From Pratylenchus scribneri (lineage: Eukaryota > Nematoda > Chromadorea > Rhabditida > Pratylenchidae): DNA of 64,000 nt. Shown piece after piece: positions 31,095 through 42,467 of this stretch; position 1 is the stretch's first letter, and each line of letters opens with the position of its first letter. The stretch lies in the NCBI GenBank assembly GCA_030063045.1, contig JAQSEB010000004.1, positions 2,232,001 through 2,296,000 of the forward strand. The letters are read 5' to 3'. The notes beneath the pieces were generated by a model. That model saw only the letters and a program-made list of their open reading frames with translations, was not told where the DNA came from and ran no database searches. Position numbers and translations under genes: made by a program.

Positions 31095-31541
31095 ATGAGC
31101 AATTTTCAAATCACAACATATAAAATTTATGCAAAAAAATTCAGTTATTGTCTTCCTCTCTGTGGTGGCAAGGGCAAAATGGATTTCAGCCAAATGGCTT
31201 ATTGCAAGCAATATGGAGATAAAATAATCAAATGCTTTTACAATTTTACAAAACCGCCACATCCTCATCATCGTGTTGCCCTTTTTGACCCAGTTGCATG
31301 TGCTGCCGGCATGACTGGATTTGTTACGACACTTGTTGGAGCTATACCTGTTCTTGGGCCGACTGCTACCGTCATACTCTCCTTGGTCAGTGTGGGAGCA
31401 ACCACTGTGGCCGTCTTCAATGATGTGAAAGAAATTTTGCCAGAAGTTGGCCAACAAATTGAGAAAACAGCTGCTGATGTTTTAGATTTCATGGACGACA
31501 AATTTGAGAGTGCCAAGAGCTTTTTTAGCAACTTGTGGTGA
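31095..31541 (+). CDS. Cys-containing Gly/Ala-hydrophobic protein, family B copy 1
   Basis: Open to 148 residues from ATG 31095, but the first 16 residues are not a signal peptide and the homologous minus-strand copy has a splice acceptor at the matching place (AAATTCAG|TTATTG, 31145), so the true 5' exon may lie elsewhere. From there: YCLPLCG, then AYCKQYGDKIIKCF, a His/Pro patch, then a long small-residue hydrophobic stretch (GMTGFVTTLVGAIPVLGPTA, VILSLVSVGATTVAVF) and an amphipathic end (VLDFMDDKFESAKSFFSNLW). The hydrophobic block could be membrane-active or membrane-inserted; that is inference. The 3' flank 31542-31600 is a decayed duplicate of the last coding segment. Confidence 0.65.
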   Translation: MSNFQITTYKIYAKKFSYCLPLCGGKGKMDFSQMAYCKQYGDKIIKCFYNFTKPPHPHHRVALFDPVACAAGMTGFVTTLVGAIPVLGPTATVILSLVSVGATTVAVFNDVKEILPEVGQQIEKTAADVLDFMDDKFESAKSFFSNLW

Positions 31542-32474
31542 TGTCTTAAATTTATGGGCGACAATTTTAAGGATGTCAAGAAAATTTTTGGATGATATTC
31601 CTTCTTTATTCGAATCAAAATGATATGTGATATGCTAAGTGATAAAATTTTTGAAGGGAATATTATCGATATATTCTGTATTGCAAATGCAAATAAATAA
31701 ACAATAAAATTGTTTTCAATTGGAATTTTTATCTTTCAACAATAATCGTTATATTCGAATATATTTTTCCTGGCATTAAAACATAACTGCTGGTATGTCA
31801 CTTTATGAAAACGAATTGCATTGTGTGACTTGTGATGTGAAATTCATCAGAAAATAAATATTATTTTATTACAATTAACTCTAGCTGTCATAAATGGACT
31901 AGAGACCGCGGATGAAGAATACAATATATCACCCACATTCCTGATGTTTATAGGAATTCTGCGCAATAAACCTATTTCCAATATTTTTATTTCATATTGA
32001 CTGATGAGGAGATAGAATTTAACTAAGGAATGTTAAATAAAATAAATATTATCTTATCATCGATACAATATATTATTTACAAAATTATTTTTTATAGAAA
32101 TGTCATATATTTCGATTTTGTGGCCATATATTATGATTTTTACATTGTTAGATTTGTCTCATTCATCCCATTTTTAAAAGAAATTGATGAAAATCAGAGA
32201 AGCTTTAATTCATAAACCTTTTGAAACCTTGGTCAATAAAGATTGCAGCAAATTTTGTTGCTCCCTTCAATAATAATATTTTTAAATTTGATCGATTAAA
32301 ACATTTACATTGCAAAAAAATCATTCAAGTGACATTATAAATGAATTAAATAATAAAAAATGCTCTTGAAATTTTATGCTGCATGAAATGCGAAGAATTA
32401 TTAATAATTTGACAATAAATCATATTATCCATTTGGAACTGCCATTGCTCTTTAATTTTTGGCAATAAGATTTA
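31542..32474. other. Intergenic between B and B'
   Basis: Starts with the decayed duplicate of the B gene end, then AT-rich sequence without a supported gene. Confidence 0.45.
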
Positions 32475-33236
32475 TCAGATGCAACCCATGCATCCAGTCG
32501 CCATGCCCATGGCAAAACAGCTCAAGCCAACGGCAAGTCCACCAACGGCTGCAACCGTTGATACAGTGCCACCAGGGACCTATTTCAATTTCCGTCGTAT
32601 CAACGACATGATGATATGATACGATCCTTCATCGTACGATAAATTTTTGTTTCAATTCCATCATGTGTAAAACAAGGGAATCGTCGTATCATATCATCGT
32701 ATCGGATCGTCGTATCATCGTATGTTTGTTTCAATTCATCAAGTCATCGTATCTACGATCCGATCGTCAAATCGGATCCGAAATCGTCTGCGGCAGGCGA
32801 TAAATCGTACGATGCATACACTTTTTGTTTCAATTAAAAAAACATCATATCGTTGATGCGATGAATTCCCTAGGAAAAATCATATGTAGCCATACCCCCT
32901 CCAAAGCGGCTATTTTTTCCTATCATACCCCATTTAAAAATTCATAAAAAATTTAGAAAAAATTATAAAATTATGAAATAAAAAAATTTTAATAGAAAAG
33001 ACTCAGCTCTATCTAATGAGCTAAAATTCAATCAGAAAAATTTGATTCATGATTTTATATGAATTTTAGAAAATGATGTTAGTTATTCATTCAAATTACC
33101 TTTCTAAGCGGCTATTTTTCCTCAATATACCAAATTTAAAAATTAGCATTTTTTCTTTACTATATTTTTCCAAATTTTTGGATCTTCTTTTCTCTAATTA
33201 TTCTTTTTTAACAAAAGGCATTTTTTATTTTATGAA

Positions 33237-34453
33237 TTACAAATTGTTCACACGGCGAAATGTTTGAAAAAGTTGATTCAAACGTTCATTTGCGAAAGGT
33301 GTAATAGCTTCTTCTTCCTCTTCACCTTCTTCATTCATTTCCTCATATAATGCATTATCTTCAATTGGAGGATAAAACTCATTGTCTTCTTCCATTCTAT
33401 TTTCAATTATAAAATTATGGAGCAAAACTGCTGCTTGAATAACTTTTGCACAACTTTTAGGTTCTTTCAATTTAAGTTGTTTGTGCAATGCGCCAAAACG
33501 ATTTTTCAATAGTCCCCAAGCTCGTTCAATACATGAACGGCATCTTGCAAGTGAACTAGAAAAATAAAATTCTTTTTTATTCATCAATTAATTTTACTTG
33601 TAAAAAGCTTCTGTTTCGGCATTAGGAGGGCGCATCGGCATTAAAAATTCGGATTGTGGATAAATGCTATCTCCAATGATAACGGCGCCCTCAAAAGGTC
33701 GCCAACCACTTGATAATTTGGCGAAAAGGGCGGAATTTCGCCAAACACGCGCATCATTCACACTGCCCGGCCACTTAGCACTCAATGATACAAATTTCAG
33801 ATCTGCATCGCAAACTCCCTGCGCATTGAGGGAATGGTTTCCATGTCGATCTACCCATTGCAAATCTCCTTCTTTTGGCACAGAAAGTTGAAAAAGACTT
33901 CCATCAATACAGCCAACACAATTAGGGAATCCTAAGAACTTAATGATTTGGCCATACATTTCATTTTATTTTAACCTGGTAAGGCACCATTTTTGCCTTT
34001 CGAATAGTTAAAAAATTTGACTGCCATATTACGGTTGGCCAATTCACCCTCAGGAAATTTAATATTGTCCAGTCGTTTTATTGTAGCATTCACAAAAATA
34101 TTGACGCATCGGGTTACTGTACTTTTTGACACATGTTCGGAATCTCCGATATTAAAATATTCGGAGCCGGTAGCCAAAAATCGTAAAGCAACAAACATTT
34201 TTTGTTCCACATTTAATGCATGGTTGGTCATAACAATAGGTTTCAAATCATCACAAATTAGGTCCCGTAGTGCATTAAATTGATGAGGCAATAATCGGAA
34301 ACTAGAGGGCAAATTTCTTTACAAAAATTATTTTTACCGTTCTTGGAATTCCCTCTCATTTAACCCTTCCCAATTCAATCTTGCACGGAATTTAGGAGGC
34401 CGCCTTGGTTGAGCAAGAGGCATGTCATCATCCGAATCCGAAGAAGAATCCAT
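33237..34453 (-). CDS. HARBI1-like DDE transposase (369 aa)
   Basis: Four exons on the minus strand: 34338-34453, 33976-34316, 33598-33931, 33237-33555, phases 2, 1, 2, all consistent. The N-terminus is acidic (MDSSSDSDDD), followed by FRLLPHQFNALRD, LRFLATGSEYFNIGD and a helix-turn-helix-like VSKSTVTRCVNIF. The catalytic core has LPGFPNCVGCIDG (first D), VIIGDSIYP (second D) and CIERAWGLLKNRFG (E), the usual blocks of PIF/Harbinger DDE nucleases; it ends in an acidic stretch. No frameshift or stop, so the element may be recently or still active. Confidence 0.93.
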
Positions 34454-34633
34454 TGATAAAACTAAAAATATTTTTAATAAGGAAAACAAAAACAAAATAA
34501 TAATCGGAAAAACGAATTATCTTATTTATTAATTATTTAACAAATTTATTCTCAAAAATATTGGTGCATATATATAATATTTAACTTTCAAATATATCTG
34601 CAATTCCCAATATTCCTTTAATTCTTTCATCTT

Positions 34634-35472
34634 TCATTCATCCGGTTTGCGCATTTTTTCCAAAGTCGCATAAATTGATGGTTCATGGCCAATCTTGACT
34701 TCCTCCAATGCGTAGGACACAGATGCTGCAACACTCGGTGGACGCGATAATGCCTCGGATCGGAGTTTGGCATTTGTGAGGCGTTGTCCCTCAATTTGTT
34801 CTTGCAGCAGTGTCAACTTCGCCTTTTTAATTTCGAAGTCAATGTCAGCTGCGCATCCGATGTTCGATTCACTACCTCCTCTCTAAATAATATTTTTATG
34901 AATTTTTGACATAAAAGTTAATTTTTTTCCAACCTTTCCTCCTTTTCCACCCAAATTTGGAGTTGAACCTCCGCGAAAGGTAGAGCCTGCTGCTGATGTT
35001 CCCGGCGGCATAATCTTCGTCTCAATCTTCTCTTCTTCCTCTTCCTCCTCCAAACCCTGAGAAGTCATTTTCTCTTCAGAATCTTTGACATCGAGTCCTT
35101 TCACCACAGCGCTCTCCCGTCCAACGATATCAAGCACAATATTATCCGTCTGAATTTTTTTCCAATTTATTAATTGCATCCCAATTCCCTTTTAATCACC
35201 TCTGTAAATTGGACCGAACCCTCCCCACTTTTTTTCGATTTGTCCACTTTGGCCATCGTGTCGCGTCTGGTAGCACCCCAAATGTTATCTCGAACGTAAT
35301 CCCACGCCCTTTCTTCGAGATTCTTGCACCCAGCCGCGATGGCTTTGCGCCTGATATCCTCCCAGGCTTTCTCTTTGCTTTTCTTGGTGATGGTGTTGGA
35401 GAAGGCACCGAAAAGCACTTCCTTTTGTTCACGCGCAAGTTGGGCAATGATCAAGCGTTGATTAGTTGCCAT
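34634..35472 (-). CDS. Myb/SANT-like accessory protein of the Harbinger element (245 aa)
   Basis: Three exons on the minus strand, 35200-35472, 34934-35149, 34634-34882, all phase 0. The N-terminal 90 residues look like a Myb/SANT-like (trihelix) domain: QKEVLFGAFSNTITKKSKEK, WEDIRRKAIAAG, ERAWDYVRDNIW. Then an acidic run of Glu, a Gly-rich stretch and a C-terminal coiled-coil-like LTLLQEQIEGQRLTNAKLRS. In PIF/Harbinger elements the second gene helps the transposase bind and enter the nucleus; that role is inferred from position and domain. Confidence 0.85.
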
Positions 35473-35805
35473 TGAGAATATAATTTTATCTAAAAATAAT
35501 TGAATAAATTTAAATTGCCCGTTAAAAATATAATGAAATTTTCTTTAAGCAGCAGCTTATATAGAGCTGCTATGATTCATTCGAAAGAAAATTCCACCCA
35601 CTCCCTTCCATTCCGAATCTTTCATCCAATTCATTTCGCTGTAACAAAGAAATTTACACATCTGCGCTGCCGGCAATTCATTGTCAACAAATTTTCTTTG
35701 GCCAAATTCATAGGTCATCTACCAAAGCAGCAAAAAACCTTCTATTCCATTCCATTTCATTCGTCATCAATGTCCTTCTTATTCTATTTAACTAACACAT
35801 CCTCC

Positions 35806-36010
35806 ACCGGTTGCCAATAACAAAGAAGATCTTCCATCCAATTCCTTCCATTTCCAATTCTTTTTCTCAAAAAAGCCAAACAAACAGTTTCGACATACCC
35901 CCTCTCCACCATCGGTTGGCAGCAACAACAACAACAAAGAAAAATCTTCCATCCAATTTCCTTCATTTTCCAATCCTTTCTATATAAAAAGCCAACCAAA
36001 CAGTCTCCCT
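35806..36010. repeat. Tandem duplication upstream of the Myb/SANT-like gene
   Basis: Two copies of an approximately 110-120 bp unit. Both contain CTTCCATCCAATT(C/T)CCTTC and AAAGCCAA(A/C)CAAACAGT; the second ends with TATATAAAAAG. It lies 330-540 bp upstream of the start at 35472. It may be a duplicated regulatory block. Confidence 0.6.
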
Positions 36011-36157
36011 TCCAATTCTTTCTTCCAAAATTTTATTAAAAATATTTTTCCAAATTTACATTCTAATAACAAAATTAAATCCAATTTATTTACAGCAGCA
36101 AAATTAATAAATACATTCAACAAAAATAATGTTTGAGCAATATATTTTTATGTTTTT

Positions 36158-36227
36158 GCAACATCATCCATTTCCCACATTCAATGCATATTCTAAATTT
36201 GAAGAATGTGGCATTGGATGATGTTGC
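36158..36227. ncRNA. microRNA-like hairpin 1 in the Harbinger element
   Basis: 70-nt foldback: GCAACATCATCCA pairs with TGGATGATGTTGC (13 bp), then a small internal loop, then CCACATTC with GAATGTGG (8 bp), closed by a 21-nt loop. AT-rich flanks. It lies 189 nt from a related hairpin. Strand of transcription unknown. Confidence 0.5.
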
Positions 36228-36339
36228 TAAATCCTAATAATTTTGAGTTCAAAACTACAACAACACTTTTACTATCAGCTAATTCCAATCATCAATCTAT
36301 TTTTCTATCCAATTCTATCAAATATATATTTAGGTCTTC

Positions 36340-36402
36340 GTAACATCATCCACTTTCCGCACTCGTATTCATTTATGACGAGTGTGGAATGGATGGTGTT
36401 AC
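36340..36402. ncRNA. microRNA-like hairpin 2 in the Harbinger element
   Basis: 63-nt foldback: GTAACATCATCCA pairs with TGGATGGTGTTAC (13 bp, one G-U), a 2-nt bulge, then TTCCGCACTCGT with ACGAGTGTGGAA (12 bp, one G-U), 11-nt loop. Shares the AACATCATCCA arm with hairpin 1, so the two are paralogous. The stem can extend a few pairs outward (CTT/AAG). Confidence 0.55.
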
Positions 36403-37257
36403 AAAGCCATAAATATTGTTCATCTACATTTTTAATTCCATTAATATCTTCCAATTCCAATATTATTGCCGTCTACAATATTCAATTTGCCGCAAAAAAT
36501 TCTCATAATAATGAGGGGATGGATTTTTTTAAGTAGCAATAATAAAAGCCAAATATAAAAATGCCAAAAAGTTAATTAAATTATGATTGCATTATTGAAG
36601 CTTATAAAAGGTTAAAAGAGGAATTAGTTTAACAAATGAGAGAAATCGTCTGTAGAAATCGTATCATATGTAGAAAAAATAATTGAAACAGAAATTCCAC
36701 AAATGATGGCGTCGTATGATTTGCTCATCGTTTGCGGTCGTCGTATGATGCCACCGCACTTGATTGGATCGTAGATACGATTTTAGTTAATAGAAACGTA
36801 CATATGATAATCGTCCCATCGTATCGTTGATACGACGGGAATTGAAATAGGCCCCAGTGACAACACCAATAATGGCGAGGCCTGCGAAGCCAGTGGTGAG
36901 ATAATGGCAAGCCATGTCAATGTCATAACATAATTTCTTATAATCTGCATCACTTCCTGTATAGCGTTTAAATCTGATCCTTGAAGAATTGTTGGCATTG
37001 GAGTCCATCACGCAAGTGATGATTTCTTTTCCATATTTCCTGCATTTGCTCAATTCATAATTTTCCATTTCAGTTTGAATCATGGCACCGCAAAGAGGAA
37101 GGCAATAACTGAATTAATTGCAATATTATTTAAAAAATATAAAATTAAAATTCATTAAATCTATTAATTTAATTTCATTAATTATAGAAATAGAATTAGA
37201 GAAAAAATAAATAAATTTTCAAAAATTTTAACAAGTAGAAAAATATATATATGTGGG

Positions 37258-37640
37258 GTTCTTTGTTTCCTCTAATTTTGGATGTTTTAGTGTTCAATTA
37301 GAGGCTGAATTAAGCCCTCAAATAACCTTTTTAAGATTAGAATGTATAGGGTTCAATATACCATTTGATAACCCACGAAAAAAACTATAATCTTAATTTT
37401 AAGTTAAATTGACCCATTGGCCACTGAGATATAAACCAAAATCTTATGGCCGTAAAAATGGCCATAATTCAACAAATTTATGGCCAAGACCTTACCCCTA
37501 CATATCTCTAGTCTTTAGACCCTAAGATTCCATTCCGCCCCTAACATAATTGTGACCCGAAAGACTTTTATTTAAGGGCTTAATTTAGCTTCTAATTAGA
37601 GCCAAAACATCACAAAACACAAATTAGAGGATGAAAAAAG
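37258..37640. mobile_element. MITE-like inverted-repeat element, about 380 bp
   Basis: Ends are about 60-bp imperfect inverted repeats containing CCTCTAATTTTG and GCTGAATTAAGCCC on the left and GGGCTTAATTTAGC and AAATTAGAGGATG on the right. It lies between the B' and A' genes. A diverged relative is present at 42850-43030. Confidence 0.65.
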
Positions 37641-37783
37641 CTTTTCATAAAAATATTTACAAAATTTTGACTATTTTCAAATTGTCGCTTTTTTCTCTTT
37701 AAATTGTATAGTATTATAAAAGTTTACTTTGTGTATGAAAATTATTTTTAAATACATATGAATGAGTTATATCTTGTCCCTTC

Positions 37784-38612
37784 CTATACAAACTTTGGAA
37801 CTCCATTTTTGATGCAGCAAGCGTTATTGTCTCCAGCTTGAGCAAGGCATTCCAAACCAGCCTCATACAATTTTTTAGCAAATTCAACGGTATTGCGAGG
37901 ACCGGTCTTTGTCGAACGCTTCGCACGTCTATTCCCCTTTGAACATTTCTGTCCGAGGAAAGTGCCCATGTCAAAACCAATTGCCTAAAAAGAAACCGAA
38001 ATTTAAAAATACAATAAATTTTTCCATACAGACTCCAGCATTCCTTTGAGGTCGACTTTTTTCGAAAGGCAATTGAAAATATTGTTTTTGGCTGTTTTTG
38101 ATGAAATAATTGTTGATTAATTTTACGGACTTCTTATTTAATGTTTTAAATGATTTCATCCAAATTTAATTTTTTTTTATTCAAGAATAGTCAATTTCAA
38201 TTCCGACTCATTTTGGCCGAAAATAAGTTTGATTTTGAAATTTTTTATTTCGATAATTCTGGAATGGGATTAATTTTATTAAAAAGGAAATAAAAAAAAT
38301 TATAAAATATTTAAATTTTGGATGAAATACTTTGATTGGAATTTTCTCATTTTTGAATTTAAACGGATCATATGAAAATTTTACAAATTTTTTTATAAAT
38401 GATTTTAAAAAATTACAATCTCCCACTTCTAAAATAATTTTTATAAATAGTTTAAAATACCAACCTTTCTCTTTAACATCCGGTGGAATTGGATTTCCAG
38501 CTTTAATCCCGGCAGCATTACCTCCAAACACAGCAGCAGCGGCGGAATTACCGTTGGCATATACAATATTAATTGATGAGAACATAATAAGGAAAACAAT
38601 GATATAATCCAT
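37784..38612 (-). CDS. Secreted Cys-rich protein, family A copy 2 (136 aa)
   Basis: Three exons on the minus strand, 38465-38612, 38030-38091, 37784-37984, phases 1 and 0. Signal peptide MDYIIVFLIMFSSINIVYA, an Ala/Gly-rich region (NGNSAAAAVFGGNAAGIKAG), then the family A part: FNCLSKK, GFDMGTFLGQKCSKGNRR, a furin-like RRAKRS, FAKKLYEAGLECL, ACC and PKFV. The last exon has the same length and phase as its paralogue at 29914; the extra N-terminal exon is not shared. Same module order as A-B, but inverted. Confidence 0.82.
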
Positions 38613-39460
38613 TTTTTCCTAAAAAATTTTATATAATCCAAAGGAAAGGATCAAATTTTATTTTTTATGATTTCATATCGTAAAATTAAAAATGATATAA
38701 TTAAAATTTATTTTGCAAAATTAGTGAATTTAATTTTATTTTATATATAAAATGATGTAATATTTTATTTTGGGGAAAATTCTCACAATTTATGAATCAT
38801 TTTCACTTAATTTTAAAATGGGAATATTACCTTAAATCATTTTGTTAGTAATTACATTACTTATTTATGAATACTTAAAATTTATATTTTTACAATTTTT
38901 TACTACGATATACCTATTTTGTGTGTTCATTCTAGATTCCCATCACCAAATTTCATCACAAATTAGGCATTTTGATATTTTATTAAATTTCCATAATTTA
39001 TTCAAAACTTCAATAATTTTTTTTCCTTGAAATTTAAAAAAAAATTTAACAAAATCGGAAAAAAGAAAAAAATTAATGATAAAGCTAAAATCATTTCGTT
39101 TCGTTTTATCTGTAAGACTGTAATGAGAGGAATTTCTTATTAAAATTGAAATTTGCATTGATAAGCCGGAGTATTAAGTATTAAAAAAATCCCAATTCAG
39201 GAAGACATAACACTATTTTTGAATAATTTCATTTTTTCTTTATAATTAACCATAAATTGAATTTTTCTAAGATCCGGCAAAATTTTATTAAGTGTAAAAA
39301 AATTAAAAAATGTCATTCTTCTTCCGTATTATATCAGCTAGTATATTTAAATGCTCCCATTAAATTTATCAGAAATTTTACAGAAATAATTTAAAAATCT
39401 TCAAAAAAAAAGATTTTGATTCTGATAACAATAAGAATTTGAGTCAAATTACTCATAAAA
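38613..39460. other. Intergenic, no gene seen
   Basis: AT-rich. Upstream of the divergent pair formed by A' (minus) and the Cys-rich gene at 39461 (plus). Short frames on both strands lack splice or motif support. Confidence 0.45.
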
Positions 39461-41998
39461 ATGGGTGGATTTATCTACCCATTTTATTTTTTCCTCATAT
39501 TCTTCATTGTATTCGGACAAATCCAAAAGGCAACTAATAAATGCAATGATCAAAGCGGGTGATAATTTGATGAATTATGATTATTATGATTTTGAATCTC
39601 AATCTATAGATCGATCATTTTGCCATTTTCTGATGATGATGACCATTCTACCGATGACAATCCTTATATTAGGTTTTTTAAATATTTTCAAGATTATTAA
39701 AATTGAGGAAATTAACTGCAAAAAACTTAAATAATTGCCTGAAAATCAATTCAAAAAGTCAAAAAGATAGTAATGTCATCAAAAGTTTATCCTAGACCCG
39801 TAAATCATTTAATCGACTATCGAGCAATATTTGATTTTTGTATGGATTTAATTTATATAATCTTAATTCTGAACCAAAATCTATGGTTTAAACCGAATGT
39901 TTTTCTGTAAAATTAATTATATTCGAGATTTTATAATCTTTTTTTTTCTTAAGTCAATCTGCTTGCTATTCCATTGATTCGGATGTCGACTCAAATCGGA
40001 AAATGACCTCCCGTTTCAAGATAGGGAATACAAACGGAGAAAAGTTGCTTTATTCGGACGATCGCTGTTCATTGCCTGTTGATGACATTAGCGATGGTGA
40101 AAGTGGCGATAAATGGTTCCGTTTCCAATTGATGAATGAATATGACAATGGCATCCAATCGGGTGGTGGATTCATTGAGGACTACGCAAAGGATTTGACA
40201 ACAACAGATGAGGTACATTAAAATTTTTGTCATACCCCTTTTAGAGAAAAATGCTCACTGACAATGGGAAAAATTTCTCAATATATACTAGATTTTTGAG
40301 TCAAATTAGAAATTGAATTAGTGAATATAAAAAAGATGAAAGAAATAAAAATAAATAAAAATAAATTTCAAAATGATGAAATCGGTAATAGAAAATTCAG
40401 TCGATAGATAAAAAATATTTTTATTATAGTATTTTTATTAAAAAATCCCATTCTGCTAGTCTGGATTATTATTTTTTCATTGAAAATTTCGGGATTGAAA
40501 TTGGCTTTTAATTAGTAATATTAAAAATTAGATAATATCCGTAATTAAGAATTAAATTATATATAAAATTAACATATTAAATATTGAGGGATATTTTTTT
40601 ATATTTAAATTGTAGGCAGAGGCAATTTTTTATCTTCCCCTACTGCCTAATTTAAATGCCAGCCCTGCAAAAATTTCATATATCTAATATTTTTTTTTAA
40701 ATTGCGAGCAGAAACTGATCCAGGACGCTTTGGATGAATTCACTGCTTGTGTTTTGAGAAAATCGCGTCTGGATCAAGTGTTGCCCGATTTCCTTGGCGA
40801 AACATTGATGGAAATATTTGGTGAAGAGTGCTCAAGTGCGATCAGCCCTATTCCGGCTGAAATGCGTCCACCATATCCTTGCCCTAAAGAATGTGAAAAC
40901 GACATTGGATGTGTCAAGAAATGTGCCCATTCTTCAGTTGGTTGTGTAGCAGCGACTGCAATTGATTCTGTTGCCGGCAAAGATTGTGATTATTCTTACA
41001 CCCTGCCAAGCGATACGTATGGAATGATTCAAGAATGCTATCTTGCTCGCGGAGAAAATAGTCGTCCAAAATGTGTTGATAAAAAAGAACCAAATGGATT
41101 TTGCCTGGAAGATGAACATCCATTAGAATGTGGCAATTGCGTGCATCACTTGGAAGGGGGCCACATGTTGATGAGTTGTAAATATAAGGAACGATCGGAA
41201 AAAGAAGGCTATGAAAGGGAATGTGATTTTTCAGGAGAAAGAAATAATGATGGAACGTACGCTGTTGGTTTTTTTTTAAATTGAAATTGATTATTCACAT
41301 TTCATACCAACTAAAATAATAGGAAAGAAGTAATTGCCCGAATGAAATGCCTAAAACAACGTTCACGGATAAATTAATGAATGCCACGATTCATTGCTTG
41401 TCAATTGTTAATACAATATCATGTTGCGAAAAGCAGGGAGTTGTTCGGTACGTCTTTTACAATTATTCTTATAATATAATTACATATGTAAATTTTATTA
41501 TATTTTTAGAGAGTGTTTTGCAATGTGCGGCGCTACTGATGCTGAAGCTATTACTTCAGCTCAAATGAATATTTGCAATTTGCATATGGGCTCCATCATG
41601 AAATGTTATATCGAACAAAAAATTGGGAAAGCTTATGGCGAATCTGAAAAGGTGTTTATATGTCTTCATTAAATTTTTCTCCTTTCCAATTAATTATTTT
41701 AGGCTAAATTTTAGGCAAAATTTTATAATTCTTATAAAATCATTCCTATAAGATAAATTTATTAAAATTATTACTTTGAACGGGGTGGCGATTAACTTTG
41801 AATTTGCAATTAAATCCTAAAAATATTATAATTAAAATTAAGCAATGTGCCAAGGCATGCAAAATTTGTGACTCGGTCAAATCATGCAGTTTGCCGCATT
41901 ATCTTCCCGGACCCTTCGGCGATTTTGCTTCAGCATTGTGCATGCTGAATGCGAATATGGATTGTCAGATGGCTAAAATGCGTGGGGGATGCATTTGA
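39461..41998 (+). CDS. Large secreted Cys-rich protein, unknown family (443 aa)
   Basis: Six exons, 39461-39558, 39954-40212, 40712-41263, 41323-41447, 41510-41651, 41843-41998, phases 2, 0, 0, 2, 0. Signal peptide MGGFIYPFYFFLIFFIVFG. An acidic region (DSDVDSNRKMTSRF, VDDISDGESGDKWFRF), then many Cys: PCPKECENDIGCVKKC, KDCDYSY, QECY, PKCVDK, GFCLED, LECGNC, then HCLSIV, SCCEK, ECFAMCG, MKCYIEQ, and finally QCAKACKICDSVKSC, CMLNANMDCQMA and GGCI. The Cys spacing differs between blocks, so I see no simple tandem domain. No membrane segment after the signal. Probably an extracellular disulphide-rich protein. Confidence 0.82.
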
Positions 41999-42467
41999 TC
42001 GTGAAAAGAAAGAAGAAAATTTAACATAAGATTTAACGGAAAATCCATTGATGAAATTTTCCAAAAGCAAATTATTTTCGATAAATTGATCAGCATTCAG
42101 CATTCAAAATGATTGGTAGTTGGAAATAATATTCTAATAGTACAACGGTTTATCTTAACCAATAACAATTTTCAAAAAGCACATCGAAAGAAATAATTTT
42201 TTAAAATTGCCATCCAATAATAATTAATAATATGGAAAATTACCCAAATTGTCAGTCAACTATGGTATGTGCTAAAATATTTTGTTTGATTATACTTTAA
42301 CACTTACTATCAGGGTCTAAGTTTGAAATTTTTTTCAGATTCTTATTTTAAAAATAAAAATACTATTTTAGAGTAATGTCAGAATTTGAATCTTATAGAT
42401 TTTTCTTAGAATTTTTTTGTTGTATTTTAAAAGGATTTTTTCGTATAGCCCAAATATAATAACTTAC

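Larger units (their letters stand above)
32576..36854. mobile_element. Complete PIF/Harbinger transposon (4279 bp)
   Basis: Ends GGACCTATTTCAATTTCCG (left) and, reverse-complemented, GGGCCTATTTCAATTCCCG (right), continuing into TCGTATCAACGA; flanked by a perfect 3-bp duplication CAG (32573-32575 and 36855-36857), the size used by PIF/Harbinger elements. It carries both expected genes, a HARBI1-like DDE transposase and a Myb/SANT-like DNA-binding protein, both intact on the minus strand. Both subterminal regions (32590-32880 and 36660-36850) are full of ATCGTCGTATC-type motifs, possible transposase-binding sites. It splits the family B copy 2 gene. Confidence 0.93.
32475..37108 (-). pseudogene. 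Family B copy 2, split by a Harbinger transposon
   Basis: Inverted paralogue of the gene at 31095. Upstream part 36855-37108 begins after an ATTCAG acceptor and encodes YCLPLCGAM, LSKCRKYGKEIITC, a furin-like RFKR and a small-residue hydrophobic run (TTGFAGLAIIGVVTG). There the transposon 32576-36854 interrupts the frame; the downstream part 32475-32575 encodes TVSTVAAVGGLAVGLSCF and ends at a TGA after GCMGCI. The two parts are in the same frame if one CAG duplication is discounted. As it stands, translation would run into the transposon end and stop at 36787, adding about 20 foreign residues. The 5' exon with a signal peptide was not found; a MITE lies just upstream. Confidence 0.85.

Noticed and set aside
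33664..34283. Plus-strand frames within 33664-34283
   Set aside because: Antisense to the HARBI1-like transposase exons.
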